This document shows, piece after piece, positions 17,707 through 26,297 of a DNA stretch of 64,000 nucleotides. The DNA lies in NCBI RefSeq assembly GCF_000265385.1, contig NC_018013.1:2941001-3005000 (forward strand). The letters are read 5' to 3'. A program made the translations under genes and the position numbers. Source of the DNA: Aequorivita sublithincola DSM 14238 (GTDB lineage: Bacteria > Bacteroidota > Bacteroidia > Flavobacteriales > Flavobacteriaceae). The notes under the pieces were generated by a model. It searched no databases, was not told the DNA's origin, and worked only from the letters and a program-made list of their open reading frames with translations. Position 1 is the first letter of the stretch; each line of letters starts with the position of its first letter.

Positions 17707-18630
17707 ATGCAGATTAAGAAATATAGACATTGGATTATTATTTACGCAGTATTGGCTGTATTGCTAATCTCCATACATTATTTGTTGGACTTAAATATAT
17801 TCGACTCTTGGGATGAATATATTCCTTTAATGAAAAAGTTGAGCCTAAGCCTATTTTTGATTGCATTAATCTTTCTGGTAAGCACTATAGTTGGTAGGAT
17901 TGTAAATTCGCAAAATCAGATTGAGGGAGAAAAGTATAACCTATTACGAATTATCAGATTTTTGGCTATGGTTTGTAGCCTCATTGTGGTTATTTCTTTT
18001 TTGTTTCAAAGTTTATATGGCGCGGCTTTAAGTTTTGGATTAATTTCCTTGGTTGTGGGTTTTGCGCTGCAGGCTCCAATTACTTCTTTTATCGCTTGGG
18101 TGTATTTAGTTTTTCGAAGATCGTATCTTGTTGGTGATCGTATTCAAATAAAAGGATTTCGAGGTGATGTTGTAGAAATAAGTTATCTAGACACTTCCAT
18201 TTGGGAATGTAGCGGTGATTATCTAGGCAATGACAGAAGAAGTGGCAGAATAATAAGATTTCCCAATAGCTTGATTTTAAGAGAAGAAGTTATTAATTAT
18301 TCTGGCCCTGAAGTACCCTTTATATGGAATGAAACGCAGATTCAAGTTGCATATACCAGCGATTTACAATTTGTAGAAGAATGTTTGTTAGAAGCAGCCG
18401 TTAGGGACTTTAAGGAACAGCATGCAAATCTTGCAGACCAAGAGCTAGAGGAATGGGAACCAGCTGTTTATTTTAGAATAAACACTTTTGCCTGGATGGA
18501 AGCCGTAGTTTCTTATCCTGTTGAACCAAAAGATACTACGGGTCGCAGAAACCGAATCTTAAGATATGCTTTGCCTTTGCTAAACGCAGCGCCAGAAAAG
18601 GTTAAATTCCCGGAAGGTTCAATGCGTTAA
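17707..18630 (+). CDS. MscS-family mechanosensitive ion channel
   Basis: This is a 307-residue protein with three or four N-terminal hydrophobic segments (HWIIIYAVLAVLLISIHYLL, then about residues 45-65 and 80-105). The pore-lining TM3 holds GAALSFGLISLVVGFALQAP with the alternating Gly/Ala pattern. The MscS beta domain follows (VYLVFRRSYLVGDRIQIKGF, residues about 137-156). The C-terminal cytoplasmic part is shortened and acidic. MscS channels open under membrane tension and release solutes at osmotic downshock. The start ATG is at 17707. The gene stands alone with no operon partner. Confidence 0.9.
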   Translation: MQIKKYRHWIIIYAVLAVLLISIHYLLDLNIFDSWDEYIPLMKKLSLSLFLIALIFLVSTIVGRIVNSQNQIEGEKYNLLRIIRFLAMVCSLIVVISFLFQSLYGAALSFGLISLVVGFALQAPITSFIAWVYLVFRRSYLVGDRIQIKGFRGDVVEISYLDTSIWECSGDYLGNDRRSGRIIRFPNSLILREEVINYSGPEVPFIWNETQIQVAYTSDLQFVEECLLEAAVRDFKEQHANLADQELEEWEPAVYFRINTFAWMEAVVSYPVEPKDTTGRRNRILRYALPLLNAAPEKVKFPEGSMR

Positions 18631-18737
18631 ATTTTTATTGTTTTGTAACGCTCAGTGATCCCACACATTGAAATTTTGAATATTCTTGACTGAAAATTCT
18701 ACGGTGCTCGTTTATAAAACCTGATGTTTTGAAAAAA

Positions 18738-18763
18738 ACAAAGCAGCTATAAAGCTGCTTTGT
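18738..18763 (-). terminator. Terminator downstream of the carbonic anhydrase gene
   Basis: There is a perfect 10-bp stem, ACAAAGCAGC / GCTGCTTTGT, with a TATAAA loop. On the minus strand it is followed by seven T residues, so it terminates the leftward carbonic anhydrase transcript. On the plus strand it lies 108 bases after the MscS stop without a T run. Confidence 0.8.
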
Positions 18764-18825
18764 AATATAGAGGAGTTAAAAAAGAGAAGTCTTTTTAATA
18801 AGCATCAATTTTAATGGGTTTTATT

Positions 18826-19587
18826 TTAGCTTAACCATTCTACGTTTCCGTTTTCTACATTATAAACTGCTCCTACTATTTTTATTTCGTCGTTATCTTC
18901 CATTTCTTTAAGGATAGGGCTGTTTTTTCTGATATCGTTAATAGTATTATGCACATTCCTTTCGCAAACCATAGCCACAAAGTCACTGTTCACGGAAGTC
19001 TTTTCACCGTCATAATCTACCAGTGCAACTGCTGGTTTTATTTTTTGAAGCATCGCTGTTATATTACCAAGTTTAACATCATCTACAGCAGCCCTGATGC
19101 CGCCACAACTTTGATGACCCAGTACCACAACAACTTTTGCACCAGAAACTTTACAGGCAAATTCCATACTTCCAAGAATATCTACATTAGAAAAATTACA
19201 AGCAACCCGGGCTACAAACAGATCACCTATACCTCTATCGAATACTTTTTCTACCGGAACTCTACTGTCAAGGCAAGATAGGATTACAGCCTCAGGATAC
19301 TGTCCTCCAGCAGTATTTATTACTTGCTTTGATTTGTTTCTTGGCGTTAACTCATTGTTCACAAATCTTGTGTTTCCTTCTTTAAGAGACTGTAATACTC
19401 CATCTGGCGTTAGTTCGTCTTGCATTTCTTTAGTCATAACCTCTCCTCCGGTTACTTCGGTTGTTTCTTGGGCCATAACTTCTAGTTCTGCCACATCTTG
19501 GTTCTTGTCTGATTTTTGCTCATTCTTGCAGCTGCTAAAGGCAACAAGGGCAATTGCAATTGCTGAAATTTTAATTATTTTGTACAT
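18826..19587 (-). CDS. Lipoprotein beta-class carbonic anhydrase
   Basis: This 253-residue protein has a lipoprotein signal (lipobox cysteine 20 in AFSSCKN), so it is predicted to be anchored in the periplasm or outer membrane. The beta-carbonic anhydrase zinc ligands and dyad are all present: Cys105, Asp107 and Arg109 in CLDSRVP, His158 and Cys161 in GHQSCGG. It interconverts carbon dioxide and bicarbonate. One oddity is that the usual RVAGN loop reads RVACNFSN, with Cys130 in place of glycine near the active site. Residues 21-60 form a low-complexity acidic linker. The gene is monocistronic, with its own terminator. Exported beta-type enzymes are less usual than cytoplasmic ones. Confidence 0.92.
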   Translation of the reverse strand: MYKIIKISAIAIALVAFSSCKNEQKSDKNQDVAELEVMAQETTEVTGGEVMTKEMQDELTPDGVLQSLKEGNTRFVNNELTPRNKSKQVINTAGGQYPEAVILSCLDSRVPVEKVFDRGIGDLFVARVACNFSNVDILGSMEFACKVSGAKVVVVLGHQSCGGIRAAVDDVKLGNITAMLQKIKPAVALVDYDGEKTSVNSDFVAMVCERNVHNTINDIRKNSPILKEMEDNDEIKIVGAVYNVENGNVEWLS

Positions 19588-19669
19588 AATTGGTTGATTT
19601 TAAAGGTTTAATTTATCGTTTTAGTTTTGATTTTTATTATTTGCTTCTCTTTGAAACTGTGCGTATTGT

Positions 19670-20882
19670 TTATTTTTGATATTCCCTTATTGCAATATGG
19701 CAGGCATCTCTAATACCAAAACCTAGTTCAAAAACACTTTCGTTGCCTGTGGCTGAATCAACTCTAATGAAATTTGATGACATGAGAATGGCTATATCAT
19801 TGTCTGGATTATATCTTAAAGATGATATATAGCTTAAATGTGCTCCATTATGGCCATAGCCCAAGCCTTCATCAAACACCAAGCCCAAACCATAAACACC
19901 ATGGCCTCCATCTGCAGGCAACATTTCCTTCATTAACGCTACATTTGAGGCATTGACACCAGCATTTCCTGTTAATAATAACCGCATCCAATTTGTAATA
20001 TCTTTTGGGGTGGAAACTATATTTCCTTCGGTTACATTTATAGTCATATTATCTTCAGAAGTATCTATTTTATCCTTTCCTCTAATGTATAGATAGGAGT
20101 CTATATAAGGAGTTCTCATTTCAACATCGCTACCCTTCCATACGCTATACGTACCCGCTAACCCTAAAGGAATAATAAATCTTTGGTCTATAAATTCACT
20201 GTAAGTTTTCCCAGAAATTTCTTCGATTATTTTTCCCAAGATTTTATAACCTGTGTTTGAGTAATAAAAGCCATCACCAGGAACAGTAGTACTTAATTGA
20301 TGTTCGGCGTTTAGACCAACCAATTCATCAAAAGTAAAAGTGTGTAAATTGTCTTGATCCCGAAATTAGTCTTCATATTTTACTCCTGCGTAGGGAGCGT
20401 TTATATTATTTGGCTATCATTGTTTGATATTTCAAAAACACCTGCTCTGTGTTGCAACGGTTGCTTAATGGTTATTTGGTTTCGGTAAGGAATGTTATAG
20501 GCCAGTATATTGGGTATATATTCACTTATTAAATCATTTATGTCTAACTCACCATCTTGTTGGAGTAGCATAATTGCGGCGGCAGTAAAAGTTTTAGTTA
20601 TGCTTGCTATTCTAAAGTGTGAGTCTGGAGTGGGGGCTTAAGCGAAATGTTACTCGAAGCCTGATAAGTGCCCGCTGGGCCAGAAATATAAAGATGAATT
20701 CCTCCTTTCTCTATGTCCCATTCGTCATTAAATACAGTATAGACACTATCTGCTACATGTTGAAGTGAAACTTGGAGATCTCTAGAACTATCTCCATCAT
20801 CATTTTTATTACACGAAATAAAAATGATGCTGACACTAAATGTTAGTAATAATAATATTTTTTTAAAGTTCATAATGTTCAA
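19670..20882 (-). pseudogene. Broken serine hydrolase (beta-lactamase-fold) lipoprotein gene
   Basis: Three reading frames together spell one serine hydrolase. The start (20607-20882) encodes a lipoprotein signal, TFSVSIIFISCNKNDDGD. At a run of five G bases (20632-20636) the frame shifts. The continuation reads TPDSHFRIASITKTFTAAAI, holding the SxxK nucleophile motif (SITK), and runs on to HRAGVFEISNND near 20425. A second shift near 20405-20415 leads into NINAPYAGVKYED, which is cut by an in-frame TAA at 20366-20368. The remaining open part (19670-20323) carries YSNTGYKILGKII (the YxN motif) and GHNGAHLSY (the third motif). With two frameshifts and a stop it is very unlikely to make an active enzyme. 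Related enzymes act on D-Ala peptides, esters or beta-lactams. Confidence 0.85.
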
Positions 20883-21387
20883 TTCTGATTGTTTTGTATG
20901 AATATGATCTAAAGATTTAAAGTGGGTTATAATTAATTAGTGAGTCTCTTTCTATGTTTTAAAAACAACAACATTTAAAAATAGTTTCTCTCTTTTTTTT
21001 TAATTTTATCTCACTTTCATTTTTATTGATAATTCAAATACATTAATAAAAATTATTAATTTGATGCATAATTATCAATAATATGCTCAAATAATTTCAT
21101 ATTATTGAAAAATTATCTATTTTTTTGATAAAACAATACGTAGGTCTACGTATTTCTTGATTTATATTTTTTTCGGATGGGTTTAGTGATAGTTTTAGTC
21201 TAGCTGGTGTGGACAAATCAAGCAGAAGCCCTTTATGATAAGGTGATTACGTAAATTTTATTATTGAAGTGGAAAAAATATGACTGGAGTTTTCGCATTT
21301 TATTCCATGAGTAGATTTTATTTGACAATTTTTTTCAAAAAAGTCAAACTTTAACGATTTTAGAGATGTTAAATTGGTAATTCTAAA
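20883..21387. other. 505-base AT-rich non-coding gap holding a palindromic operator candidate
   Basis: I find no credible gene. The gap is very AT-rich, with runs of A and T. Apart from the palindrome at 21135-21154 and an imperfect AAAAAAGTCAAACTTTAACG-type stretch near 21340, I see nothing recognisable. It is the upstream region of the broken serine hydrolase gene and lies just past the end of the response regulator gene. Confidence 0.6.
21135..21154. promoter_or_regulatory. Perfect dyad AATACGTAG-GT-CTACGTATT, NarL-type 7-2-7 operator candidate
   Basis: There are nine-base arms with a two-base spacer. Read as heptamers it is TACGTAG-2-CTACGTA, the 7-2-7 spacing known for NarL/FixJ-family response regulators. 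It lies 253 bases upstream of the broken serine hydrolase gene and 234 bases past the response regulator stop codon. The link to that regulator is inference from geometry and proximity. Confidence 0.45.
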
Positions 21388-22059
21388 TTAAAGCAAGCCG
21401 TGTTCTGAAGCAAATTTGTAGAGCGCAATGGTATTTCCATCTATTTTGAGTTTTCTAAATATATTGCGACGATGGGTTTGCACGGTAAAACTAGAGAGGA
21501 AAAGTTTGCCAGCAATCTCATTAGAGCTATATCCTTTACATACCATTTGTATTACTTCTGCTTCACGTTTGGTAAGGTTGTATTTTTTTAAGAAGTCGTC
21601 CATAAAACTAAAATCGTTTAGGTCTTCTTCGGCTTTTACGAAAAAATCAGGGAAAACCTCTTGACCATTTAGCACATCCAAAATACTATTAGCTAAGGTA
21701 TCCAGATTGTCCGATTTCAAAATGTATCCATTCGCCCCTGCGGTTTTGCATTGTTCCGCAAGTTCCTTTGAAAAGTATGACGTAAGCACCAAAATCTGTA
21801 GTTTTAGATTCATGGCACTTATGCCTTCCAATACCTGCAACCCATCTTTACCTGGCATATTTAAGTCTAACAATAACACATCAGCATCTGGCAGAACAGT
21901 GGACTGCATTAAAGAGTTGCCGTTCTGATGGGTTTCCATAATGATAAAACAATTGTTTTTTTCTAGCAACTCGGTAATCCCGTTAATGATAAGCGGATGG
22001 TCGTCTGCAATTATTACCTTTATTTGAGCTTTGGGGGAAGTGGGGCCTTCGTATGTCAA
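21388..22059 (-). CDS. NarL/LuxR-type response regulator
   Basis: This is a 223-residue two-domain regulator. The receiver domain has VIIADDHPLI (acid pocket, residues 14-23), the phospho-acceptor Asp in DADVLLLDLNMPGKDGL (about 55-71), LTSY and YILKSD with the conserved Lys. The C-terminal GerE/LuxR helix-turn-helix (residues about 155-220) has LTKREAEVIQMVCKGYSSNE, then FTVQTHRRNIFRKL. The start is a TTG at 22057-22059; no ATG lies ahead of the receiver domain. It follows the histidine kinase gene by 50 bases on the same strand and is surely its partner. Targets are not known, but a 7-2-7 palindrome lies just downstream. Confidence 0.92.
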   Translation of the reverse strand: MTYEGPTSPKAQIKVIIADDHPLIINGITELLEKNNCFIIMETHQNGNSLMQSTVLPDADVLLLDLNMPGKDGLQVLEGISAMNLKLQILVLTSYFSKELAEQCKTAGANGYILKSDNLDTLANSILDVLNGQEVFPDFFVKAEEDLNDFSFMDDFLKKYNLTKREAEVIQMVCKGYSSNEIAGKLFLSSFTVQTHRRNIFRKLKIDGNTIALYKFASEHGLL

Positions 22060-22109
22060 AATATTTGTTTTTATATAGTTATCGCTAAAATAGTCTGCGC
22101 TTAATTGGT

Positions 22110-24365
22110 TTAATTATCATTATCCTTCTTTTCAATGGGAAGTTCTGCCAAAATAAAAGTGCCTTTGTTGGCGTTGCCGTTAATTTCGATGGTACCATTC
22201 AAATATTCAACATTTCTTTTCAGCATTTTTAAACCAATACCGTCTTTTTTTGCATTCGTATCCATTCCTCTTCCATTGTCTTCAATATAAATAGTTACGG
22301 ATTCTTCCAATTCTACAATCTGCAAAAGTACATGGGTTGCCTGTGCGTGTTTAATAATGTTGTTTATTGCTTCCTGCACAATTCGATAAACGGTCAAGCA
22401 AAATTCCTCGCCCCAACTATCTGTATCATCAAGGCCTTCAAATATTTCTTCAACTTTTAGTTTTTGTGAAGTATTTACGGCATTTGCCAAATCGTGAATA
22501 GCCGCTTTTAATCCATATTTTTCAAGAGCTACGGGCATTAGGCTATGGCTAATAAGACGAACGCTGTCGCTAATATCCACCAATAGCTTTTGCGTGGTTT
22601 CCAGTTTCTGTCCTGCATTGCTTCCCTCATTAAAGACATCTCCCTGAACTTGTTTTAAATTCAATATTGCGATGGAAAGCATAGATCCCGCTTCGTCGTG
22701 CAGCTTATTTGCAATTTTCTTACGTTCTTGTTGTTCTGAATCCTTTAAAGACTTTGTTAGATTTAAACGGTGCTGTTGACCCAAATTAGTGATATGGGCC
22801 TGATGACGCTCTTTCAACTGCCTTCTGCGCAACCAAAGTGAGAGTGAGATTAATAAGAGTATAAGTACAACGCTTCCACCACCCAAGAGAAGGCGTTGTC
22901 TAGCAAGTTGCTCCTCTTCCTTTTGAATTACCATTTCCAAATCCCGCTTTTCCAGGTCATAGGCAGTTTCTGCTTTTAGGGCATTTACCTTTTCGTTTTC
23001 AGTAAAAATTGTTTTTTCAAGTTCCAGCTCTTGGGTTTGATAATTGAGTGCTTTTTCAAAGTTTCCTTTCTCTATATATAATTCTTTTAAATAGCCGTAA
23101 AGTTCCTTCAAATTTCTGTTGTCTCGACTTTTGCCCTTATATATAGGTTCGGCGGTTAACAGATATTCTTCGGCTTCCTTCCACTTTTCTTGATCCATAG
23201 CAGATTTCCCCAAAACGGAGAGCGAATTTGCCGCAGCCAACTCTGCTCCTATCTGTTTCCGCAAATTGTATGCAACTTGCAAGCGTTTGTCAGCTTCTGC
23301 ATAATTTTTTGTGAGTAAAAGAAAGTTACCATAATTATGGTTTGCAAAGGCAATTCCGCCAGTATCCGAGGCTATTTCAAAATACTGAATCCCTTGTGTG
23401 TAAAGAGTATCCACAGCGTCCAATTGTTCTTTTTTAACGTAAACAGTAGCTAGATTAACAAGACTTAATCCTAATGATTTGTAGCTATTGGTCGTCTTGG
23501 CCAGCGCAATACTTTTCTTGTAATAAGTAATTGCTTTGTCAGACTCACCACCACTTCGAAATGCAATGCCCAAATTGTTATATACACGCAAAAGCCCCAA
23601 AGTATCCTTCATCTTTTCGCAAAGCCTCATAACCTTAAAGTGCACTTCAACTGCCTCATCAAATTTTGAAAGCCGGGAAAGTGTAATTGCATAATTAGTG
23701 TACAAAAGCGATAACTGTTTGTCGTCTTTTGCTGTTTCTGAAAATTCAATTGCCTTTTCTATAAGTTCCAAACTTTTCAAATAGTTTCCCTGAGAACCTT
23801 CTATAATATTATATCTACTATACAACTCCGCTAAACGATTTGCATCTTGGGGATTGAATTTTTCTTCCAACGAGATTGCCTGCTGTATAAGTTTTTCAGC
23901 TTTGTTGAAATTTCCGAAAGTTATAAATTCTCTTCCCAAATTCCCAATCGCTACTGCCCTACCTTTTTTATATGAAATCTTTTCAGCTAATTTTATTGCT
24001 ATGGAATCATAATGGGAGGCCCGCTTGGGGTCTCCATACATAAAATAAAGGTTTCCATAGGCTATATAACTGTCTGTTTCACCTTTGTTATCTTTGTTTT
24101 GGGTGAAAAAAGATAGTGCAGACTCAAGATCTTTAAAACCTTTTTCTCCTTGGTTTTTGCTAAGCAATACCCCGCGTTTTAATTGAAGCTGTGCTTTTTC
24201 GGACGGAGATTTTTCATTTTCAATCAGTTGGGAAAGGCTATCAATTTTAGATTGTCCCATACCAACCGTCAATACAGAGCATGCGATTGGTAAAACTAAT
24301 TTTTTTAGAAGATTGGATAAAAGATCAGAATTTCGAATTGAGGAGTTAATTTGGGTAAAAATCAC
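22110..24365 (-). CDS. TPR-repeat sensor histidine kinase (HisKA_3 class)
   Basis: This 751-residue protein starts with a hydrophobic signal (KLVLPIACSVLTVGMGQS). It then has about eight tetratricopeptide repeats (residues about 80-420, for example LYTNYAITLSRLSKFDEAVE and RVYNNLGIAFRSGGESDKAI) predicted to lie in the periplasm. A coiled coil and one membrane segment follow (LLLGGGSVVLILLLISLSLW, near 495), then the kinase core. The HisKA_3 phospho-acceptor is His in KKIANKLHDEAGSML (near 560). The HATPase domain has VQEAINNIIKHA and IYIEDNGRGMD. The start is a GTG at 24363-24365. It forms a typical NarX/NarL-like pair with the next gene. The ligand or stress sensed by the TPR region is unknown. 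Confidence 0.9.
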   Translation of the reverse strand: MIFTQINSSIRNSDLLSNLLKKLVLPIACSVLTVGMGQSKIDSLSQLIENEKSPSEKAQLQLKRGVLLSKNQGEKGFKDLESALSFFTQNKDNKGETDSYIAYGNLYFMYGDPKRASHYDSIAIKLAEKISYKKGRAVAIGNLGREFITFGNFNKAEKLIQQAISLEEKFNPQDANRLAELYSRYNIIEGSQGNYLKSLELIEKAIEFSETAKDDKQLSLLYTNYAITLSRLSKFDEAVEVHFKVMRLCEKMKDTLGLLRVYNNLGIAFRSGGESDKAITYYKKSIALAKTTNSYKSLGLSLVNLATVYVKKEQLDAVDTLYTQGIQYFEIASDTGGIAFANHNYGNFLLLTKNYAEADKRLQVAYNLRKQIGAELAAANSLSVLGKSAMDQEKWKEAEEYLLTAEPIYKGKSRDNRNLKELYGYLKELYIEKGNFEKALNYQTQELELEKTIFTENEKVNALKAETAYDLEKRDLEMVIQKEEEQLARQRLLLGGGSVVLILLLISLSLWLRRRQLKERHQAHITNLGQQHRLNLTKSLKDSEQQERKKIANKLHDEAGSMLSIAILNLKQVQGDVFNEGSNAGQKLETTQKLLVDISDSVRLISHSLMPVALEKYGLKAAIHDLANAVNTSQKLKVEEIFEGLDDTDSWGEEFCLTVYRIVQEAINNIIKHAQATHVLLQIVELEESVTIYIEDNGRGMDTNAKKDGIGLKMLKRNVEYLNGTIEINGNANKGTFILAELPIEKKDNDN

Positions 24366-24421
24366 AGTTAATTTTAGTTCTTTAAATAAATTATTGAGGA
24401 ATAATAGTTTTTTTAAGAAGA

Positions 24422-24451
24422 TAAATATAGCGAAACCATCATAACACCAAA
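24422..24451 (-). promoter_or_regulatory. Candidate promoter of the kinase/regulator operon
   Basis: On the minus strand TTTG (24448-24451), 18 bases and TATATTTA (24422-24429) are close to the Bacteroidota TTTG-N19-TAnnTTTG consensus. The predicted transcript start near 24415 lies about 50 bases before the GTG start of the kinase gene. Confidence 0.5.
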
Positions 24452-24851
24452 AACTTAATACTTAAGCGGCAACATAAGTGCTTTGCAAAACTAACCTAAA
24501 CTACTCTTTGTGAATACAATAGATTTTACAAAAAAAACATAAAATAAATTTTAAAATCTATACTTATAGGTATCTCTGATCCTTTCAATTTCTATAAAGT
24601 TGAACGCTATCAATATATGAGTTCATATAAAAAATCCGTTTTGTTAGAGTATAGACTATGTAGTTGAGATAATCCTAAATTAAGTTTACAAGATGCAATC
24701 TCTAGTTGTTTCAAGTTGAAGGGAAATCTATATATAGGAGATGATGGTTCAAACTCTTTAAGCCTTTTGAGTTATTATTATAGTGATATGTGTTAAACAG
24801 GAATTCTAAGAAATACTACCTTCACAGAACTAACAATTAAAACTAAACAAA
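24452..24851. other. 400-base non-coding gap upstream of the small membrane protein gene
   Basis: This is AT-rich sequence with stops in all frames. I see no gene, tRNA or clear hairpin. It should contain the promoter of the small membrane protein at 24852, but no exact TAnnTTTG box stands out. Confidence 0.5.
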
Positions 24852-25007
24852 ATGGGAGACATTTTATGGATTATTGTAGTCTTGCTCGTATTGGGCTGGC
24901 TATTCGGTTTTTTTCTATTTCCTGCAATAGGCGGGATTATTCATATTTTACTGGTAATTGCAGTAATAATGATTATTTATAAATTATTGACCGGAAGAAA
25001 GGTTTAA
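24852..25007 (+). CDS. Small membrane protein of the lmo0937/DUF5670 type (51 residues)
   Basis: The 51-codon reading frame starts MGDILWIIVVLLVLGWLFG and ends YKLLTGRKV. Two hydrophobic segments (residues about 4-22 and 28-44) are joined by FPAIGGIIH, the Gly-Gly-x-x-His turn that marks the lmo0937/DUF5670 family of two-helix membrane peptides. ATG at 24852 is preceded by AACTAAACAAA. A convergent terminator follows at 25026. These peptides are often linked with envelope stress and appear next to stress regulators. Here the neighbour is the two-component pair, transcribed the other way. The function is unknown. Confidence 0.8.
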   Translation: MGDILWIIVVLLVLGWLFGFFLFPAIGGIIHILLVIAVIMIIYKLLTGRKV

Positions 25008-25025
25008 TCCTTAACCGCTTGATTT

Positions 25026-25064
25026 TTAAAAAGACTTCTAAATTTATTTTTGGAGGTCTTTTTT
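25026..25064. terminator. Bidirectional terminator between convergent genes
   Basis: AAAAAGACTTC and GGAGGTCTTTTTT form an imperfect stem with T runs on both strands. The right arm overlaps the last codons of the DMT exporter gene (stop at 25044-25046). Confidence 0.6.
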
Positions 25065-26018
25065 ATTTTGAAGAGTTTTTTTAGGTGTTTTACCTTCCAC
25101 TTTCCCCGAAAATCTAGGAAGCGTTATGGAAGTTCGAGTAGTATTTATAAAATAAACACCGGTTAGCAACACTGCTGCTGCGATGATGGATTGGCCAGTA
25201 ATCTGTTCATTTAAAAAATACCATCCTAAAAATAAAGCGATTATTGGGTTTACGTAAGTTGAAGTTGCAACCTTATCTGGCGAAACGGTTTTTAGTAAAA
25301 AATTGAAAGATGTGAAGGCAACAATACTTCCGAAGATTATAAGCAAAACCATACTAAGCTGCACAGGTTGCCCCCAATTAGTTGGCGCAACCCAGTTTTC
25401 TCCAAAAAGTAAGCTAGCGACTGCAAGGGTTATACCAGCGGTAAACATTTGGTAACCTGTATTTACGAAGAAATTCTTTGGAAGATCTGCCTTGCCTACA
25501 AACAGGCTTCCGTATGCCCAACTGAGCATACAAGCAAAAATCATTATCATTCCTATTAATGTATCATCATTAGTAATAATTTGCTTCTGACCAACAAGTA
25601 GAAAAATTCCAACTACCCCTAGTCCTACTCCTACCAATGACATTGGTTTTATTTTTTTCCCCTGTAAAAGCCACATTAAAAACAAAACTACCAACGGTTG
25701 TGCCGAAATCTCCAGAGCCGCAAAACCACTATCCACAAATTTAAGCGCCCAAACAATAACGCCATTTCCGAAGGAAAGAAACAGTACTCCAACTATAAAA
25801 GCATTTATAAACTGTTTGCGAGTAATGGCAAGACTCTTGCCCATCGCTTTGGAAATAATAAATATCAAAAGTCCAGCGCTGGTAAAACGAATAGAGGCAA
25901 GAAAAAACGGTGGCAATTCTGCTACTGCTACTTTGTTGAGCATATAGGTAGAACCCCAAATAACGTAGATGGAGAAAAAAGCGAGAATTATCAATGTAGT
26001 GTTCTGAGCTATTTTCAT
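25044..26018 (-). CDS. EamA/DMT-superfamily exporter
   Basis: This is a 324-residue integral membrane protein with ten predicted helices in two EamA repeats, each about 140 residues. The first repeat opens with SIYVIWGSTYMLNKVAVAEL (residues about 16-35), the usual WGST-type start of DMT carriers. The second opens with MIMIFACMLSWAYGSLFVGK. The basic C-terminal tail (GKTPKKTLQNKK) is expected in the cytoplasm. The family exports amino acids, metabolites or drugs by proton antiport; the substrate is not predictable. It has no operon partner. The TIR operon begins 280 bases away in the divergent direction. Confidence 0.9.
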   Translation of the reverse strand: MKIAQNTTLIILAFFSIYVIWGSTYMLNKVAVAELPPFFLASIRFTSAGLLIFIISKAMGKSLAITRKQFINAFIVGVLFLSFGNGVIVWALKFVDSGFAALEISAQPLVVLFLMWLLQGKKIKPMSLVGVGLGVVGIFLLVGQKQIITNDDTLIGMIMIFACMLSWAYGSLFVGKADLPKNFFVNTGYQMFTAGITLAVASLLFGENWVAPTNWGQPVQLSMVLLIIFGSIVAFTSFNFLLKTVSPDKVATSTYVNPIIALFLGWYFLNEQITGQSIIAAAVLLTGVYFINTTRTSITLPRFSGKVEGKTPKKTLQNKKDLQK

Positions 26019-26297
26019 TCAGATAGGTTCGTGATTTTTGAAGCCGTGAAGATAAGTATTTTGACTAGTGCAAATTATTACTGAGTTCGAAAAACCTTTA
26101 TTATTTCAATTTTAAATAAGTTAGGATTCGTTTAACTTTTTACCACTCTATAGAAATAAAATGGGTTTGCGCTTTTGTTTTTGTTGAAAATTAGGTAGTT
26201 AACTAAAATAATATATTGTAAATTAGTAAAAGTTTTTCTCTATCCTCACAATACTTTTAGTCTATTTATTATTGGTTTCTAATAAAATTGATACACT

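Noticed and set aside
17573..17767. A 64-codon plus-strand frame overlapping the start of the MscS gene
   Set aside because: It ends inside the MscS first helix in another frame, has no motif, and the MscS ATG at 17707 explains the region.
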